DNA from: Bryobacteraceae bacterium CoA2 C42
Lineage (GTDB): Bacteria > Acidobacteriota > Terriglobia > Bryobacterales > Bryobacteraceae
DNA: 64,000 nucleotides
Reading direction: 5' to 3'
Assembly: GCA_019931245.1 (NCBI GenBank)
Contig: JAINDL010000003.1
Location: 56,698-120,697 of the forward strand
The notes below the pieces were generated by a model, which was given only the letters and a program-made list of their open reading frames with translations, did no database searches and was not told the origin of the DNA. Shown here one piece after another: positions 54,507 to 63,808 of this stretch (within the stretch, counting starts at the first letter, position 1; the number at the start of each line of letters is the position of its first letter). The position numbers were made by a program, and so were the translations under genes.

Positions 54507-56225
54507 TCACACCGCACCCAACCGGTCCCGATCCTTAGCCTTGCCTCCCGCGCCGACCAGCGAGAGATCCAACCGCCGCAGGGCAACCCCGAGGGAACGC
54601 AAGCCATTGCGGTACACGATGATCTCACTATCAATGTCGATCCGGCGTACCGCCTGCTCCGAAAAATCAATTACCCCGGAAAACCCAAGGCCGGAATCCA
54701 CCACCCCTTCGAACACGACATCACCATTCACCCTCACCCGGAATTCGTGTCCGGCAGGATGCAGCGGCCACAATCGCAGGTCCAGCCTGTTGAAGGTAGC
54801 TTCGACCTGTTCAGGAATCCGCAGCTCGGCGCTGCCTTTCGTCCATCGCAGCCGCCCAGCTTCAATCCTCGCTGGCGGGTGAAACCCAGACACCTCTACA
54901 AAATAAAGCGGTTCCAAGCCAAGCGACAGCGAATTCACGCGCTGTGCAACTTCGGCCAGACTCTCCTCGCGCCGGTCAAAGACCAGATAGGCATTCCGCC
55001 GCTCGTCGTCGCTGCCGGGCGCGTAGCAGGTCCTGGTCAGGTCGAACTGCGGAAGAGCGCTCTTGTAAAAGTTCGTGAACTCCTCCCTCGATCAAAAGCC
55101 AAACTGCAGGCGCCGTGCCGCGGGCCCCTCGGGCCGGAACTCGGCAATCACTACCCGCTTGTAGTTGACCGGTAAGGTCAGTAAGGTCTGGCGAATCAGG
55201 ACGAATCGGCCCGTGAAACTACCGCCGCACTTTCCGGAAAGAATATGGCACAGCAGGGTATCGGCTTCGCCGGGAAGCGCCTCTTCGCCGAGAATCGAGG
55301 ACGTATCAGTGGTCTCATCGAGCGGCGTATCAAGACAAAACCGATCTTCGGGTGCCCACAACTGATGGCTCCGGCCCGTACACTGGCTGCGGGCGATCGC
55401 CTCCCAGTAGGGGTGCGGATCCAAGGCCGCTTCGTTGTTGTTCACCACGATCGACCGCACAATCAAAACGCCCGCGGCGTTCTGAAAGCGCGGACGGATA
55501 TAGTAATCAGGGAAATCGCTGCTGTTGGCATTCGAACAGAAGACCACCACCAGATGGCCGTCGGCATCCACTTCCGGCTCTTCGAGATACACATCCTTCG
55601 CTAAAGCGCGCCGCAAGTTGGCCAGCGTGCGGCGGCGCTCTTCTTCGTTAGCGCTCCAGGCGTACTCGGGAAAGTTCCCTTGGCGCAGAACCAGAGGGAA
55701 TGCCGGTTCGCTGCGTCCTTCAAATTTCCAATCGCTCTCCGGACCGGGACCGGCCGAAAGATTGCTGGAAGGCAGCGAAGGCAGTAGTCGTTCCGGGGCC
55801 GCCAGAATCTCCTGTTCAAGCCCGCCAACCGGGTCCGCCGCTGGGTCCCGGCTCAGGATGTCACAAAACGCACAAATCTTTGAGAACTCCGCCACGTTCT
55901 TGTCGAACAGGATGATTCTGGTGAAGTCGACCGCCGCTACGAAATCGAGAAAGTAAGACCCTCCAATCACCGAGACCAGCGAAACAGGATGCTCTGCCGC
56001 TACCTGCTGCAGATAGCGGCAGATACGCTCCATCTGAGGTGTGGCGCCTCGATCATTACTACAGGAGAAGACCGATCCCAGATACCCCGTGGATTCATTC
56101 CATTTCAAGGCCGACCCGAGATAGATCTCCAGGCCCCCCCCTCGCTCGTCATCCCAGGCAGGCTCAAGCTCCTCAACGGAAACGACAGGTCGCTCGACCT
56201 TCCTTTCACGCCGGCTATTTTTCAC
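54507..56225 (-). pseudogene. Unrecognised gene interrupted by an in-frame TGA
   Basis: The first part runs from a GTG at 56225 to a TGA at 55092-55094 (377 residues; VIGGSYFLDFVAAVDFTRII, then LFDKNVAEFSKICAF). It looks like a SAM-enzyme or glycan-related protein, but I cannot name it. Immediately after the TGA the same frame stays open with coding character (REEFTNFYKSALPQFDLTRT, then NAYLVFDRREESLAEVAQRV) down to a stop at 54507. There is no start codon in that frame until GTG 54938. So the last 194 codons look like the 3' end of the same gene. A nonsense mutation is simplest; UGA readthrough or an assembly error are alternatives. Confidence 0.6.
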
Positions 56226-56306
56226 CCGTTGGTTATCGCAGCGATAACTTCCCGGGCTATGTACAGCGGGGCCCCGAGCGCCCGGGCGCGCAAACACCCA
56301 TCCCCA

Positions 56307-56333
56307 CGGGCGAACGGCCCTCCCGTTCGCCCG
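56307..56333. repeat. REP-like hairpin with GGGCGAAC core
   Basis: CGGGCGAACGG (56307-56317) and its perfect complement CCGTTCGCCCG (56323-56333) flank a 5-nt loop. The element lies in the gap between the SDR gene end and the interrupted gene. Its core equals that of the hairpin at 36988-37019, and it may serve as a terminator for the operon reading toward it. Confidence 0.6.
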
Positions 56334-56343
56334 CCCCTCCCTC

Positions 56344-57114
56344 TTACAACGTATTCGCCAGCACCCCCCCATCAATCAACAACGTCGAACCCGTAATGTA
56401 ACTCCCCGCGTCACTCCCCAGTAACAGCGCCGCCCCCACAATCTCCTCCGGCTTACCCCACCGCTTCAACGCCGTCCGGTTCGTAAACTCCTGCTTCTGC
56501 TCCTCGTTCAACAACCCCAGCGGCAGCTCCGTCAAAAACGGCCCCGGCGCAATACAGTTCACCGTCACCCCGTACGGACCCAAATCCAACGCGCTCGACC
56601 GCGCCATCCCCACCAACCCCGCCTTCGTCGCGCTGTACACATTCCGCCCCAGCTTCCCCCCCAGTCCCAACACCGAAGAAACATGAATCACCCGGCCCCA
56701 CCGCCGCTCCATCATCTGCGGCAGCAGCGCCCGCGTCAGCCGCATAATCCCCGAAAGATTCAACTCCAGAATCTGATCCCACGCCTCGTCCGTAATCTGG
56801 TCCACCCGTTGCGGCGTATTCCCCCCCGCGTTATTAATCAACACATCCACCCGCCCGAAACGCCGCAGCGCCTCCTCCGCCACCCGCTGCGCCTCACCCT
56901 TCTTCCCCAAGTCCGCCGTCATCCACTCCACCCGCGCGCTCAGCCCCTCGCCAATCTCCCGGGCCGCCGCCTCCAACTCGCTCGCGTTGCGGCTGCAAAT
57001 CAGCACCGCCGCCCCGTGCTCAGCGTAAGCCCGCGCCATCGCCTTGCCAAGCCCCCGGCTCCCGCCCGTAATCACCGCCACACGATCTGTCAGGTCAAAA
57101 ATTTTCTCAAACAT
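56344..57114 (-). CDS. Short-chain dehydrogenase/reductase (SDR)
   Basis: A 256-residue classical SDR. The cofactor motif TGGSRGLGKA (TGxxxGxG) sits at about 17-26, NNAG at about 94-97, and the catalytic Ser147, Tyr160 and Lys164 (YSATK) are all present. The end is GSYITGSTLLIDGGVLANTL. An ATG at 57135 is also possible, 9 nt after the preceding stop. The gluconate-5-dehydrogenase/KDG-type length and sequence fit oxidation of a sugar acid or similar hydroxyl group. It is the last gene of the operon starting at 62278. Confidence 0.9.
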   Translation of the reverse strand: MFEKIFDLTDRVAVITGGSRGLGKAMARAYAEHGAAVLICSRNASELEAAAREIGEGLSARVEWMTADLGKKGEAQRVAEEALRRFGRVDVLINNAGGNTPQRVDQITDEAWDQILELNLSGIMRLTRALLPQMMERRWGRVIHVSSVLGLGGKLGRNVYSATKAGLVGMARSSALDLGPYGVTVNCIAPGPFLTELPLGLLNEEQKQEFTNRTALKRWGKPEEIVGAALLLGSDAGSYITGSTLLIDGGVLANTL

Positions 57115-57144
57115 AATCCCGCCATTCTCTCTCATTTCCGCCGC

Positions 57145-58875
57145 TCACCGGACCCACACCGACGGCCCCGGCAACGGCCGCCGCGCATCGTTCCGCTGCG
57201 GACCAATCCACAAAGTCGACAAACCCTCCACCACCGCCCCCGCCTCTCCCTCCACTCTCCCCCGCAGCCGCACCGCATACTCCCCCCGCGGCGCCCCCGA
57301 CGGAATCCGCAACGGCAGCCGCACCACCGGAATGTTGATGTTATCCCCGTCCCCCGACGGCCCGAAATGCTGGTCCGCCCGGAACCGCCCCCGCGCCTCC
57401 GGATGCCCCTCCACCCACACCTCCACCGCCTTTTCAAATCCCGGCTCCTTGATCAGCAGCGCCTCAATCTCCACCGTCTCCCCCGCCGCCCCTGCCAACT
57501 CCTCCGGCTGATACAGCAGTTGAAACCCCGGCGCCCCCCGCCCCACGTGCAGCCGGTAGGCAAACCCCGGACCCGTCCGCTCCGTCCGGTCCCGCACCAC
57601 CAGCGTCGCCGCCTCCGTCGCCCGCGGCAAATAGTACAGGCTGCTGTCCGGGTTGCCGATCACCGTCCCCTGCCCGCTCATCAGGTCATCATGCTCCGCC
57701 AGCAGCTTCCCCTCCGCGCTCCATAGCTCCAGCACCGTATCCATCGCCGGCAACCCCAACTGCGCCGCCAGCGTCCAGGCATGAAACGGCTCCCCCGCCC
57801 GCAACTGCACCGGGTGCCGGCTCGCCCCCCGCAACAGCACCCCGTCCACCGTCGCCGGGTCCGCGTCAATCTCCAGCGACATCGCCTCCGCCGCCCCGTG
57901 CCGCGTCTCCAGCCACAGCCGCCACAATCCCGGCCGCGCCCCCGCCGGTATCGCAAACACCGCCTCCACCTGCTCCCGCCCCGCCCCCACCCGCTTCGCC
58001 CGCACCACCGCCGCCTCCCCGTCCCGCCCGTCCACCGGCATCGTGTACGGAAACGTCAGCCGGTAATGCTCCGCCCCCCGCGCCCGCCGCAAATACGCCC
58101 CCGTCGTCCCCTCCAACCCCTCCCCATACACCGTCACGCGGTACTCACTCCCCGGCCGCGCCCCCAGCGGAAACATCCCCGTCACCACCGGCAGCCGCGA
58201 AATCTGCAGCTGATAGCCGCAGTCCCCCTCGCACGACGCCCCCTGCGGCCCCCGGTACTGATCAATCTTCAGCGTGTACTCCCCATCCCGCGGAAACGTC
58301 ACCGCCAACCGCGGACTTTCCAGATACTCGTCCTGGTCTTCGTTGTAAGCCACCTCCCGCCCCTCCCCGTCCAACAGCGCCAGCCCGCACTCCAAAAAGC
58401 CGCCCCGCTCCATCGACTGCAAATCAAACACCCACCGCTCCCCCGCCCGCCCCCGGAACTTCAAAAAATCCTGATCCGCCAGCGTCCCCATCTCCCCGTG
58501 CACCACCTGCGGCCGCAGCTCGATCGCCGTCACCGGCTCCACCTCCTCCACCCCCGGAAACTGATTCACGTTGAACAGCCGCGTATTCGCCGGCCCGGCC
58601 TCGGTGATCAACCGCACCCGGTGCGGCCCCAGCGCCGCCCCCGCCCCAATCCGCACCCGCCCCTTCACGCTCTTCTCCGTCGCGGCGGTCGCCCCCAGCC
58701 ACGCAAGCTCCGGCGTATCGAACTCCACCGCCCGCACCCGCCCCAGCCCCGTCCCCCGAAACTCCACCTCCACCGTCGTCCCCGCCTGCCCCCCCAGCGG
58801 CGCCACCCGAACCACATGCGGCAGCGCCCCCGCCCACAGCGCCGGCAACAGCGCAAACACCAGCCCGGCCCGCAT
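57145..58875 (-). CDS. PPC-domain exported protein
   Basis: A 576-residue secreted protein with signal peptide MRAGLVFALLPALWAGALP. An IPT/TIG-like beta domain (VVRVAPLGGQAGTTVEVEFR) is followed by pre-peptidase C-terminal (PPC) beta-sandwich regions (DQDFLKFRGRAGERWVFDLQ, then YTLKIDQYRGPQGASCEGDC). Further IPT-like and beta repeats follow. No protease active site is present. Such proteins regularly sit beside DUF1501/DUF1549 genes and may bind glycan or protein partners at the cell surface. Its ATG overlaps the DUF1501 stop by one base. Confidence 0.82.
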   Translation of the reverse strand: MRAGLVFALLPALWAGALPHVVRVAPLGGQAGTTVEVEFRGTGLGRVRAVEFDTPELAWLGATAATEKSVKGRVRIGAGAALGPHRVRLITEAGPANTRLFNVNQFPGVEEVEPVTAIELRPQVVHGEMGTLADQDFLKFRGRAGERWVFDLQSMERGGFLECGLALLDGEGREVAYNEDQDEYLESPRLAVTFPRDGEYTLKIDQYRGPQGASCEGDCGYQLQISRLPVVTGMFPLGARPGSEYRVTVYGEGLEGTTGAYLRRARGAEHYRLTFPYTMPVDGRDGEAAVVRAKRVGAGREQVEAVFAIPAGARPGLWRLWLETRHGAAEAMSLEIDADPATVDGVLLRGASRHPVQLRAGEPFHAWTLAAQLGLPAMDTVLELWSAEGKLLAEHDDLMSGQGTVIGNPDSSLYYLPRATEAATLVVRDRTERTGPGFAYRLHVGRGAPGFQLLYQPEELAGAAGETVEIEALLIKEPGFEKAVEVWVEGHPEARGRFRADQHFGPSGDGDNINIPVVRLPLRIPSGAPRGEYAVRLRGRVEGEAGAVVEGLSTLWIGPQRNDARRPLPGPSVWVR

Positions 58876-60104
58876 CAGAACAACTCGCGAATCGGCGTAC
58901 CGCCATCGTTCATCTTCACCGGCCGCCCGTTCGAGTGGTACTCCTTGTGCACATCAATCCCCAGCTTCCGGTACACCGTCGCCCCCAGGTCTTCAATCGA
59001 AATCGGCCGCTCCTTCGGGGCCCCGCCCTGCGCATCGCTCGAACCAATCACCTGCCCCGGCGGAATCCCCGCCCCCGCCACCGCAATTGAAAACACCCCC
59101 GGCCAATGGTCCCGTCCCGCCGAATGGTTAATGTGCGGCGTCCGCCCGAACTCCCCGATCGCCAGCACCAGCGTGCTGTCCAGCAACCCCCGCTGCCCTA
59201 AATCCTCGAGCAGCGCCGAAAACGCCTGATCAAAAATCGGGAAAATCGTGTTACTCGATTTTTCAATGTTCCCGTGCGCGTCATACCCGCCCTGGAACAC
59301 CGCCGCCAGCCGCACCCCCGCCTCCACCAACCGCCGCGCCAGCAGCGCCCCCTGCCCCGTCGAGTTCCGCCCGTACCGGTCCCGCAGCGCCGCCGGCTCC
59401 TCGTCCAGGTTAAAAGCCTTCCGCGCCTCCGCCGAAGACACCAGCTCAAACGCCTTCTGCGTAAACGAATCCATCCCCTCCACCAGCTTCGTCCGCTCCA
59501 CCTGCCGCACCTCCTCATCGAGCGCCCGCAGCAGATTCGCCCGCCCCGCCGCTTCCTCCAGCGTCACATTCGCCGGTAGCGCCAAATCCTGCACCCGGAA
59601 CTCCTTCCGCCCCGGATCCCCCGTGATGAACGGATCATACGCCGAACCCAAAAATCCCGCATCCGCCGAAATGTCCCGCCGCGGAATACACACAAACGCC
59701 GGCAGCCCCCCGCGCGGCCCCAACTCCTTCGCCACCACCGATCCAATCACCGGATGCTTAAACGCATTATTCGGCCGCGAACCCGAAAAGATATACTGCT
59801 TGGCCTTCTCATGGATCGCCTCCCGCGAATACATCGACCGGATCACCGTAAACCGGTCCGCCATCCGCGCACACCGCGGCAGCAGCTCCGAGAAATGCAC
59901 CCCCGGAATCGCCGTCGGAATCGTCTTGTGCACCCCCCGGATCTCCAGCGGCTGCTCCGGCTTCGGGTCGAACGAATCGTGCTGACACGCCCCACCCTCC
60001 TGGAAGTAGATGATGCAGTTCTTGGCCCGCCCCCCGGACCCGGCCGCCGCCAGCAGCGCCGGCAGCGAAATCCCCGAAAACAAAAACTCTCGCCGCGTCC
60101 TCAT
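58875..60104 (-). CDS. DUF1501 family protein (second copy)
   Basis: A 409-residue exported protein from the ATG at 60104, which overlaps the preceding TGA (ATGA). The leader MRTRREFLFSGISLPALLAA is Tat-like. DUF1501 features are IIYFQEGGACQHDSFDPKPE, IRSMYSREAIHEKAKQYIFS, LAIGEFGRTPHINHSAGRDH and VAGAGIPPGQVIGSSD. It is shorter and diverged from the copy at 14185-15597. The function is unresolved and the fold is alkaline-phosphatase-like. It is coupled to the DUF1549/1553 gene upstream. Confidence 0.92.
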   Translation of the reverse strand: MRTRREFLFSGISLPALLAAAGSGGRAKNCIIYFQEGGACQHDSFDPKPEQPLEIRGVHKTIPTAIPGVHFSELLPRCARMADRFTVIRSMYSREAIHEKAKQYIFSGSRPNNAFKHPVIGSVVAKELGPRGGLPAFVCIPRRDISADAGFLGSAYDPFITGDPGRKEFRVQDLALPANVTLEEAAGRANLLRALDEEVRQVERTKLVEGMDSFTQKAFELVSSAEARKAFNLDEEPAALRDRYGRNSTGQGALLARRLVEAGVRLAAVFQGGYDAHGNIEKSSNTIFPIFDQAFSALLEDLGQRGLLDSTLVLAIGEFGRTPHINHSAGRDHWPGVFSIAVAGAGIPPGQVIGSSDAQGGAPKERPISIEDLGATVYRKLGIDVHKEYHSNGRPVKMNDGGTPIRELF

Positions 60105-62278
60105 TGGTTCAGTTGAAACTCCTTCGTGTTCAACAACGCCCAGAACACATTCCCCAGCGCCCGCTGCCGCGTCCGCCCCGCCTCTCTCTCCGCCGCCAGA
60201 TACCCCGCCACCTTCCCCCACTCCGCCTCGGTCGCCCGCCGCGCCAGCGCCCGCAAATACAGCGCGTCCACCACCGCCCGGTCATCCACCAGCCGCTCCA
60301 CCAACCCCGCCAGCACCCCCTTGGGCGACTCAATCTTCTCCCGCACCGCGTCCGCGTTCATCAAATGCAACGCCTGCGCCAGCGACGGATTCCCACTCCG
60401 CGGCTCCAGCGTATCCCGCCGCGGCTGCCCGAACGTCGTCAGAAAGTAGGTCGACCCGATCGACGCCACCAACTCCTTCGCCGACGTTCCCTCCGGATAG
60501 TTACTAAAGCTCTGCGGCACCCCCGTCACCTGCCCCACCGCATCGAGCAGCACCTCCGCCGGCAGCTTCCGCGGCTCATACCGCGCCAGCAACACCCGCT
60601 CCAGCGGATCCACCCCCCCAGGCCGCCCCGCCTCCCGCGACGCCAACTGATACACCCGCGAATTCAAAATCAACCGGTGCATCGGCTTGAACCGGTACCC
60701 CGCCGCGATAAACCGCCGCCCCAACTCCTCGAGCAGCTCCGGATGCGACGCCATGTTCGTCGACCGGAAATCATCCGCCGGATGCACCATCCCCGTCACA
60801 AAATACTCCGCCCACAGCCGGTTCATTGTAGCCCGCGCAAACTGCATCTTCTGCGCACCCAGTATCCACTCCGCCAACTGCTCCCGCCGGTCCCGCCCGT
60901 CGCCCGCCTCCGGCGCCGTACCGTCCAGAAACCGCGGCCTCACCGCCTGCTTCGTGTTCGGGTGGATCACCTCACCCTCCCGCGTGTTGTACCAGATCCG
61001 CCGGTACTGCGCGTAGCCGTGCTTCACCTTCATCCGGCCCAGAAACGCCGCCATCCCGTAAAAATCATCCTGCGTCAGATTCTCGAGCGGATGGTTATGG
61101 CACTCGGCGCACTCAATCCGCTGCCCCAGAAACAGCCGCGTCACCGTCGGAATCGCCTTCGATACATCAAAGGTCTTCAGCATGAAATCAATCGCCGGAT
61201 GCCAGAAGTTCCCCGCCGGATGCACCGTCGTATCGCCCGTCGCCGTCAGCATCTCCCGCACCGTCCGGTCATACGGCCGGTCCCGCTCAATCGCCTCCGC
61301 CAGCCAGCGCTTAAACGAACCGTTCGTCCGCCCCTGCGAGTAATACTGCGAATTCCGAAACCAGTCTTCGAACTTCACAAGCCAATGCGTCGTGTACTCC
61401 GGCCGCTCCAGCAACCGGTCAATCAGCGCCGCGCGCTTGTTCGGATCCGGGTCTCCCACAAACCGCTCCGTCTCCTCCGGCGCCGGCAGCACCCCGATCA
61501 GGTCCAGATACACCCGCCGCACAAACACCGCGTCCCCACTCACCGGATACGGCGCAATCCCCACCTGCCGCAGCTTGCCGAATATCTCCCGGTCAATAAA
61601 GTGCCCCTCTCCCGCCCCGCTCTCCACCCGCGCCGCCGCCGTCGTCACCAGAATCTGCGCCGTCGCCGTCTTCCCCACGCCCCGCGCCATCACCGTGGTG
61701 ATCCCCCGCCCCCCCGCTACCGCCTCCCCCGTGGCCGCTACTTTCACCACTCCCTCATCGTTCACCGCGTAAGTCACCTGCCGCGTCAAATCCGCCGTGC
61801 TTCCGTCCGACAGCTTCGCCGTCACCGTAAACCGGATCCTCTCCCCGCTCCGCGCAATCACCTCCCGCGGCGCCAGCGCAATGCTCACAATCCCCGGCCC
61901 CGCCGCGCTCCGCCGCGCCCCCTGCTCGAGCCACCCCAGCAGCGTCCGGTACTCATCCGACTCCGGCGTCAACAAATGCCCCCCGCCGTGCGCCACCGCA
62001 AAACTCGGCTTCCGCAGCAGCAGCGAATTCGCCGGATTCGCCCGGTCCACCCGCCGCCCGTTCTGCGCCACCGTGATCATCGCATAGTCCGCCGCCGCAT
62101 CCGCCCCGTACAGCGACAGCTTAAATCCGCTCTGCCCCGCCGGCGAACCGTGGCACCCCGAACTGTTGCAACCCTTCGTCGTCAGGACCGACAGCACATC
62201 CCGCTCAAAACTGATGTCGATCGCCAGGACACACCCGGGGATCATAACCGCCGCTAGCAGCAAGGAACGCAACGCCAT
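60101..62278 (-). CDS. DUF1549/DUF1553 protein with Big-type domain (second copy)
   Basis: A 725-residue exported protein with signal peptide MALRSLLLAAVMIPGCVLA. The N-terminal cytochrome-like region has the variant motif CNSSGCHG (CX4CH) instead of CxxCH. A Big_2-like beta domain (about 135-215: VIARSGERIRFTVTAKLSDG) follows. DUF1549 (about 225-430, with CAECHNHPLENLTQDDFYGM) and DUF1553 (about 470-710) complete it. Compared with the 11705 copy it has gained the Big domain and altered the first haem site. It heads the operon through to 56344. Confidence 0.9.
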   Translation of the reverse strand: MALRSLLLAAVMIPGCVLAIDISFERDVLSVLTTKGCNSSGCHGSPAGQSGFKLSLYGADAAADYAMITVAQNGRRVDRANPANSLLLRKPSFAVAHGGGHLLTPESDEYRTLLGWLEQGARRSAAGPGIVSIALAPREVIARSGERIRFTVTAKLSDGSTADLTRQVTYAVNDEGVVKVAATGEAVAGGRGITTVMARGVGKTATAQILVTTAAARVESGAGEGHFIDREIFGKLRQVGIAPYPVSGDAVFVRRVYLDLIGVLPAPEETERFVGDPDPNKRAALIDRLLERPEYTTHWLVKFEDWFRNSQYYSQGRTNGSFKRWLAEAIERDRPYDRTVREMLTATGDTTVHPAGNFWHPAIDFMLKTFDVSKAIPTVTRLFLGQRIECAECHNHPLENLTQDDFYGMAAFLGRMKVKHGYAQYRRIWYNTREGEVIHPNTKQAVRPRFLDGTAPEAGDGRDRREQLAEWILGAQKMQFARATMNRLWAEYFVTGMVHPADDFRSTNMASHPELLEELGRRFIAAGYRFKPMHRLILNSRVYQLASREAGRPGGVDPLERVLLARYEPRKLPAEVLLDAVGQVTGVPQSFSNYPEGTSAKELVASIGSTYFLTTFGQPRRDTLEPRSGNPSLAQALHLMNADAVREKIESPKGVLAGLVERLVDDRAVVDALYLRALARRATEAEWGKVAGYLAAEREAGRTRQRALGNVFWALLNTKEFQLNQ

Positions 62279-62350
62279 TCTCCGTGTCGATCATTCCACA
62301 CTCCGACCCCGCGCTCAACCACCCCCGGGCTCCACCAGAATCACTCTTGC

Positions 62351-62386
62351 CCCTCGCCTTCCTTCCGCGTCTTCCGAAGGCGAGGG
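62351..62386. terminator. Hairpin between the propeller gene and the DUF1549 operon
   Basis: CCCTCGCCTTC (62351-62361) and GAAGGCGAGGG (62376-62386) form a perfect 11-bp stem with a 14-nt loop. It lies after the stop of the minus-strand propeller gene (62429) and before the DUF1549 start (62278). No T-run follows, so termination efficiency is uncertain. Confidence 0.5.
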
Positions 62387-62428
62387 ACAAACACCAATGC
62401 GGCCAGGACCTCTATCCTGACCCGGCGA

Positions 62429-63808
62429 TCACCGCACCCGGACAGCGATCCCGTGCGGGTCACTCTCCTCGGAGCCGTTCACCGGATTCCGAAACCGCGT
62501 CTGATACACATGCGTCATCTCGCCAAAAGCGCCTCCATGGGTCACCGACATAATGCCCAAGCCGGGAGTCGTACCGGCTGAGGCGTGCGCCCCGGTCTGC
62601 GGCTGCGGGCCACGCAGCGCCATATAAACCCGGTTGCCGTGCGGGGAAAGAGCGACGATGTCGGGCGTGGGATCGTCACTCAGTGGCCCAGCCAGATGGA
62701 TGGCGCGGATGTACTTGAAGTCGAACGAGCGGTAAACCTCCACCAGATTGGCCAGACGGTCAAACGCCCATATGTAGTAGCCGTTTCCGGTGGCCGTCAT
62801 GCCATGCGCATCGCGGTGATCCGCGGCATTCCCGTCCCGGAAAATCGGACGGATCCGGGCATCGTTCGCCGGGAGAAAACTCGGCCCGTTCGGGAAGTTA
62901 TCCTCGAGCGTATAAAGCATGAACTCACTGTGGTTGGTTGTCGTGGTGCCGGCCCCGCCGTTCATGTAGACTTTGTTCCCCACCTGAACACCGCCACACC
63001 CATCGCGCCCGTAAAGCTGGTTGCCGTACTCGGCGACAATCGACATCGGCGTAGTCGTCGGATCAACCACAAACATCCCGCCGCCACGGAGCGTAATCAC
63101 CGACCGGTTCTGGAACGTAGTGATCGGGCAGATCGGGGCGTTGTCCGGCCGGTTGTGCGGACCAAAATATGCAGGATCGCTCGCGTTGACGGGCGTCGCC
63201 GTTTCGCACGGAAAGCCGTTCGGCGTCCGGCATTTCGCCAGGTCGATGGTGGCGGCCGTGTCATGCGTGAATTCGTCGCGAACCGCATCGTAATTAATGC
63301 GTTCGAGCAATTTGCCATTCTGGTTGGCCACAATCACGGCGCGGCCGTCCGCCGTCCACGTGGCAGCATGCGCCTGCCGCGCCCCACCCGCGCCGGCCGA
63401 CATGCGGAACAACGCCTTCGAACGTCGCGTCTCGGCATCGATGATGGCCACATGGCCGCTTGCCACGAAGGCAACCGCCATATAGCGGCCGTCCGGACTC
63501 GGGTAGGCCATATGGGGACGGGAGACATTAGCGCCGGTGGCGTTGTTGGCGGTGCCAACAGCATAGAAAGAAGCCAGATCAATCACCTCCGGCTTATCCA
63601 AAACAGGACCGGTCGGGTTTTCCAGATCCTCGCTGTTCCAGATGACAATGCGGCCGCCATGGGTGCCCCGCGGCGCTTGGGCGGTAAAGCCAGCCGTGTT
63701 GTTCTGGTCGGTCAGCCAGACCTCATAACCATTGCTTTGCGCCAATGCCGGTAGTGCCACCAGGATAGAGGCAGACACGGCCGCCAACGTACAGGATTTC
63801 CAATTCAT
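62429..63808 (-). CDS. Exported YncE/lactonase-type beta-propeller protein
   Basis: A 459-residue protein with signal peptide MNWKSCTLAAVSASILVALPALAQ. WD/YVTN-like propeller strands follow, for example MAYPSPDGRYMAVAFVASGH, AATWTADGRAVIVANQNGKL and PDIVALSPHGNRVYMALRGP. Cys pairs (KCRTPNGFPCET, GRDGCGG) may form disulfides. No catalytic residues can be assigned. A surface or periplasmic binding role is likely. Positions 63809-64000 upstream hold no further gene that I can support. Confidence 0.83.
   Translation of the reverse strand: MNWKSCTLAAVSASILVALPALAQSNGYEVWLTDQNNTAGFTAQAPRGTHGGRIVIWNSEDLENPTGPVLDKPEVIDLASFYAVGTANNATGANVSRPHMAYPSPDGRYMAVAFVASGHVAIIDAETRRSKALFRMSAGAGGARQAHAATWTADGRAVIVANQNGKLLERINYDAVRDEFTHDTAATIDLAKCRTPNGFPCETATPVNASDPAYFGPHNRPDNAPICPITTFQNRSVITLRGGGMFVVDPTTTPMSIVAEYGNQLYGRDGCGGVQVGNKVYMNGGAGTTTTNHSEFMLYTLEDNFPNGPSFLPANDARIRPIFRDGNAADHRDAHGMTATGNGYYIWAFDRLANLVEVYRSFDFKYIRAIHLAGPLSDDPTPDIVALSPHGNRVYMALRGPQPQTGAHASAGTTPGLGIMSVTHGGAFGEMTHVYQTRFRNPVNGSEESDPHGIAVRVR

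Noticed and set aside
60104..62257. 717-residue plus-strand ORF opposite the second DUF1549/1553 gene
   Set aside because: It is Arg/His/Pro-rich and lacks any motif, whereas the minus strand has family motifs throughout.
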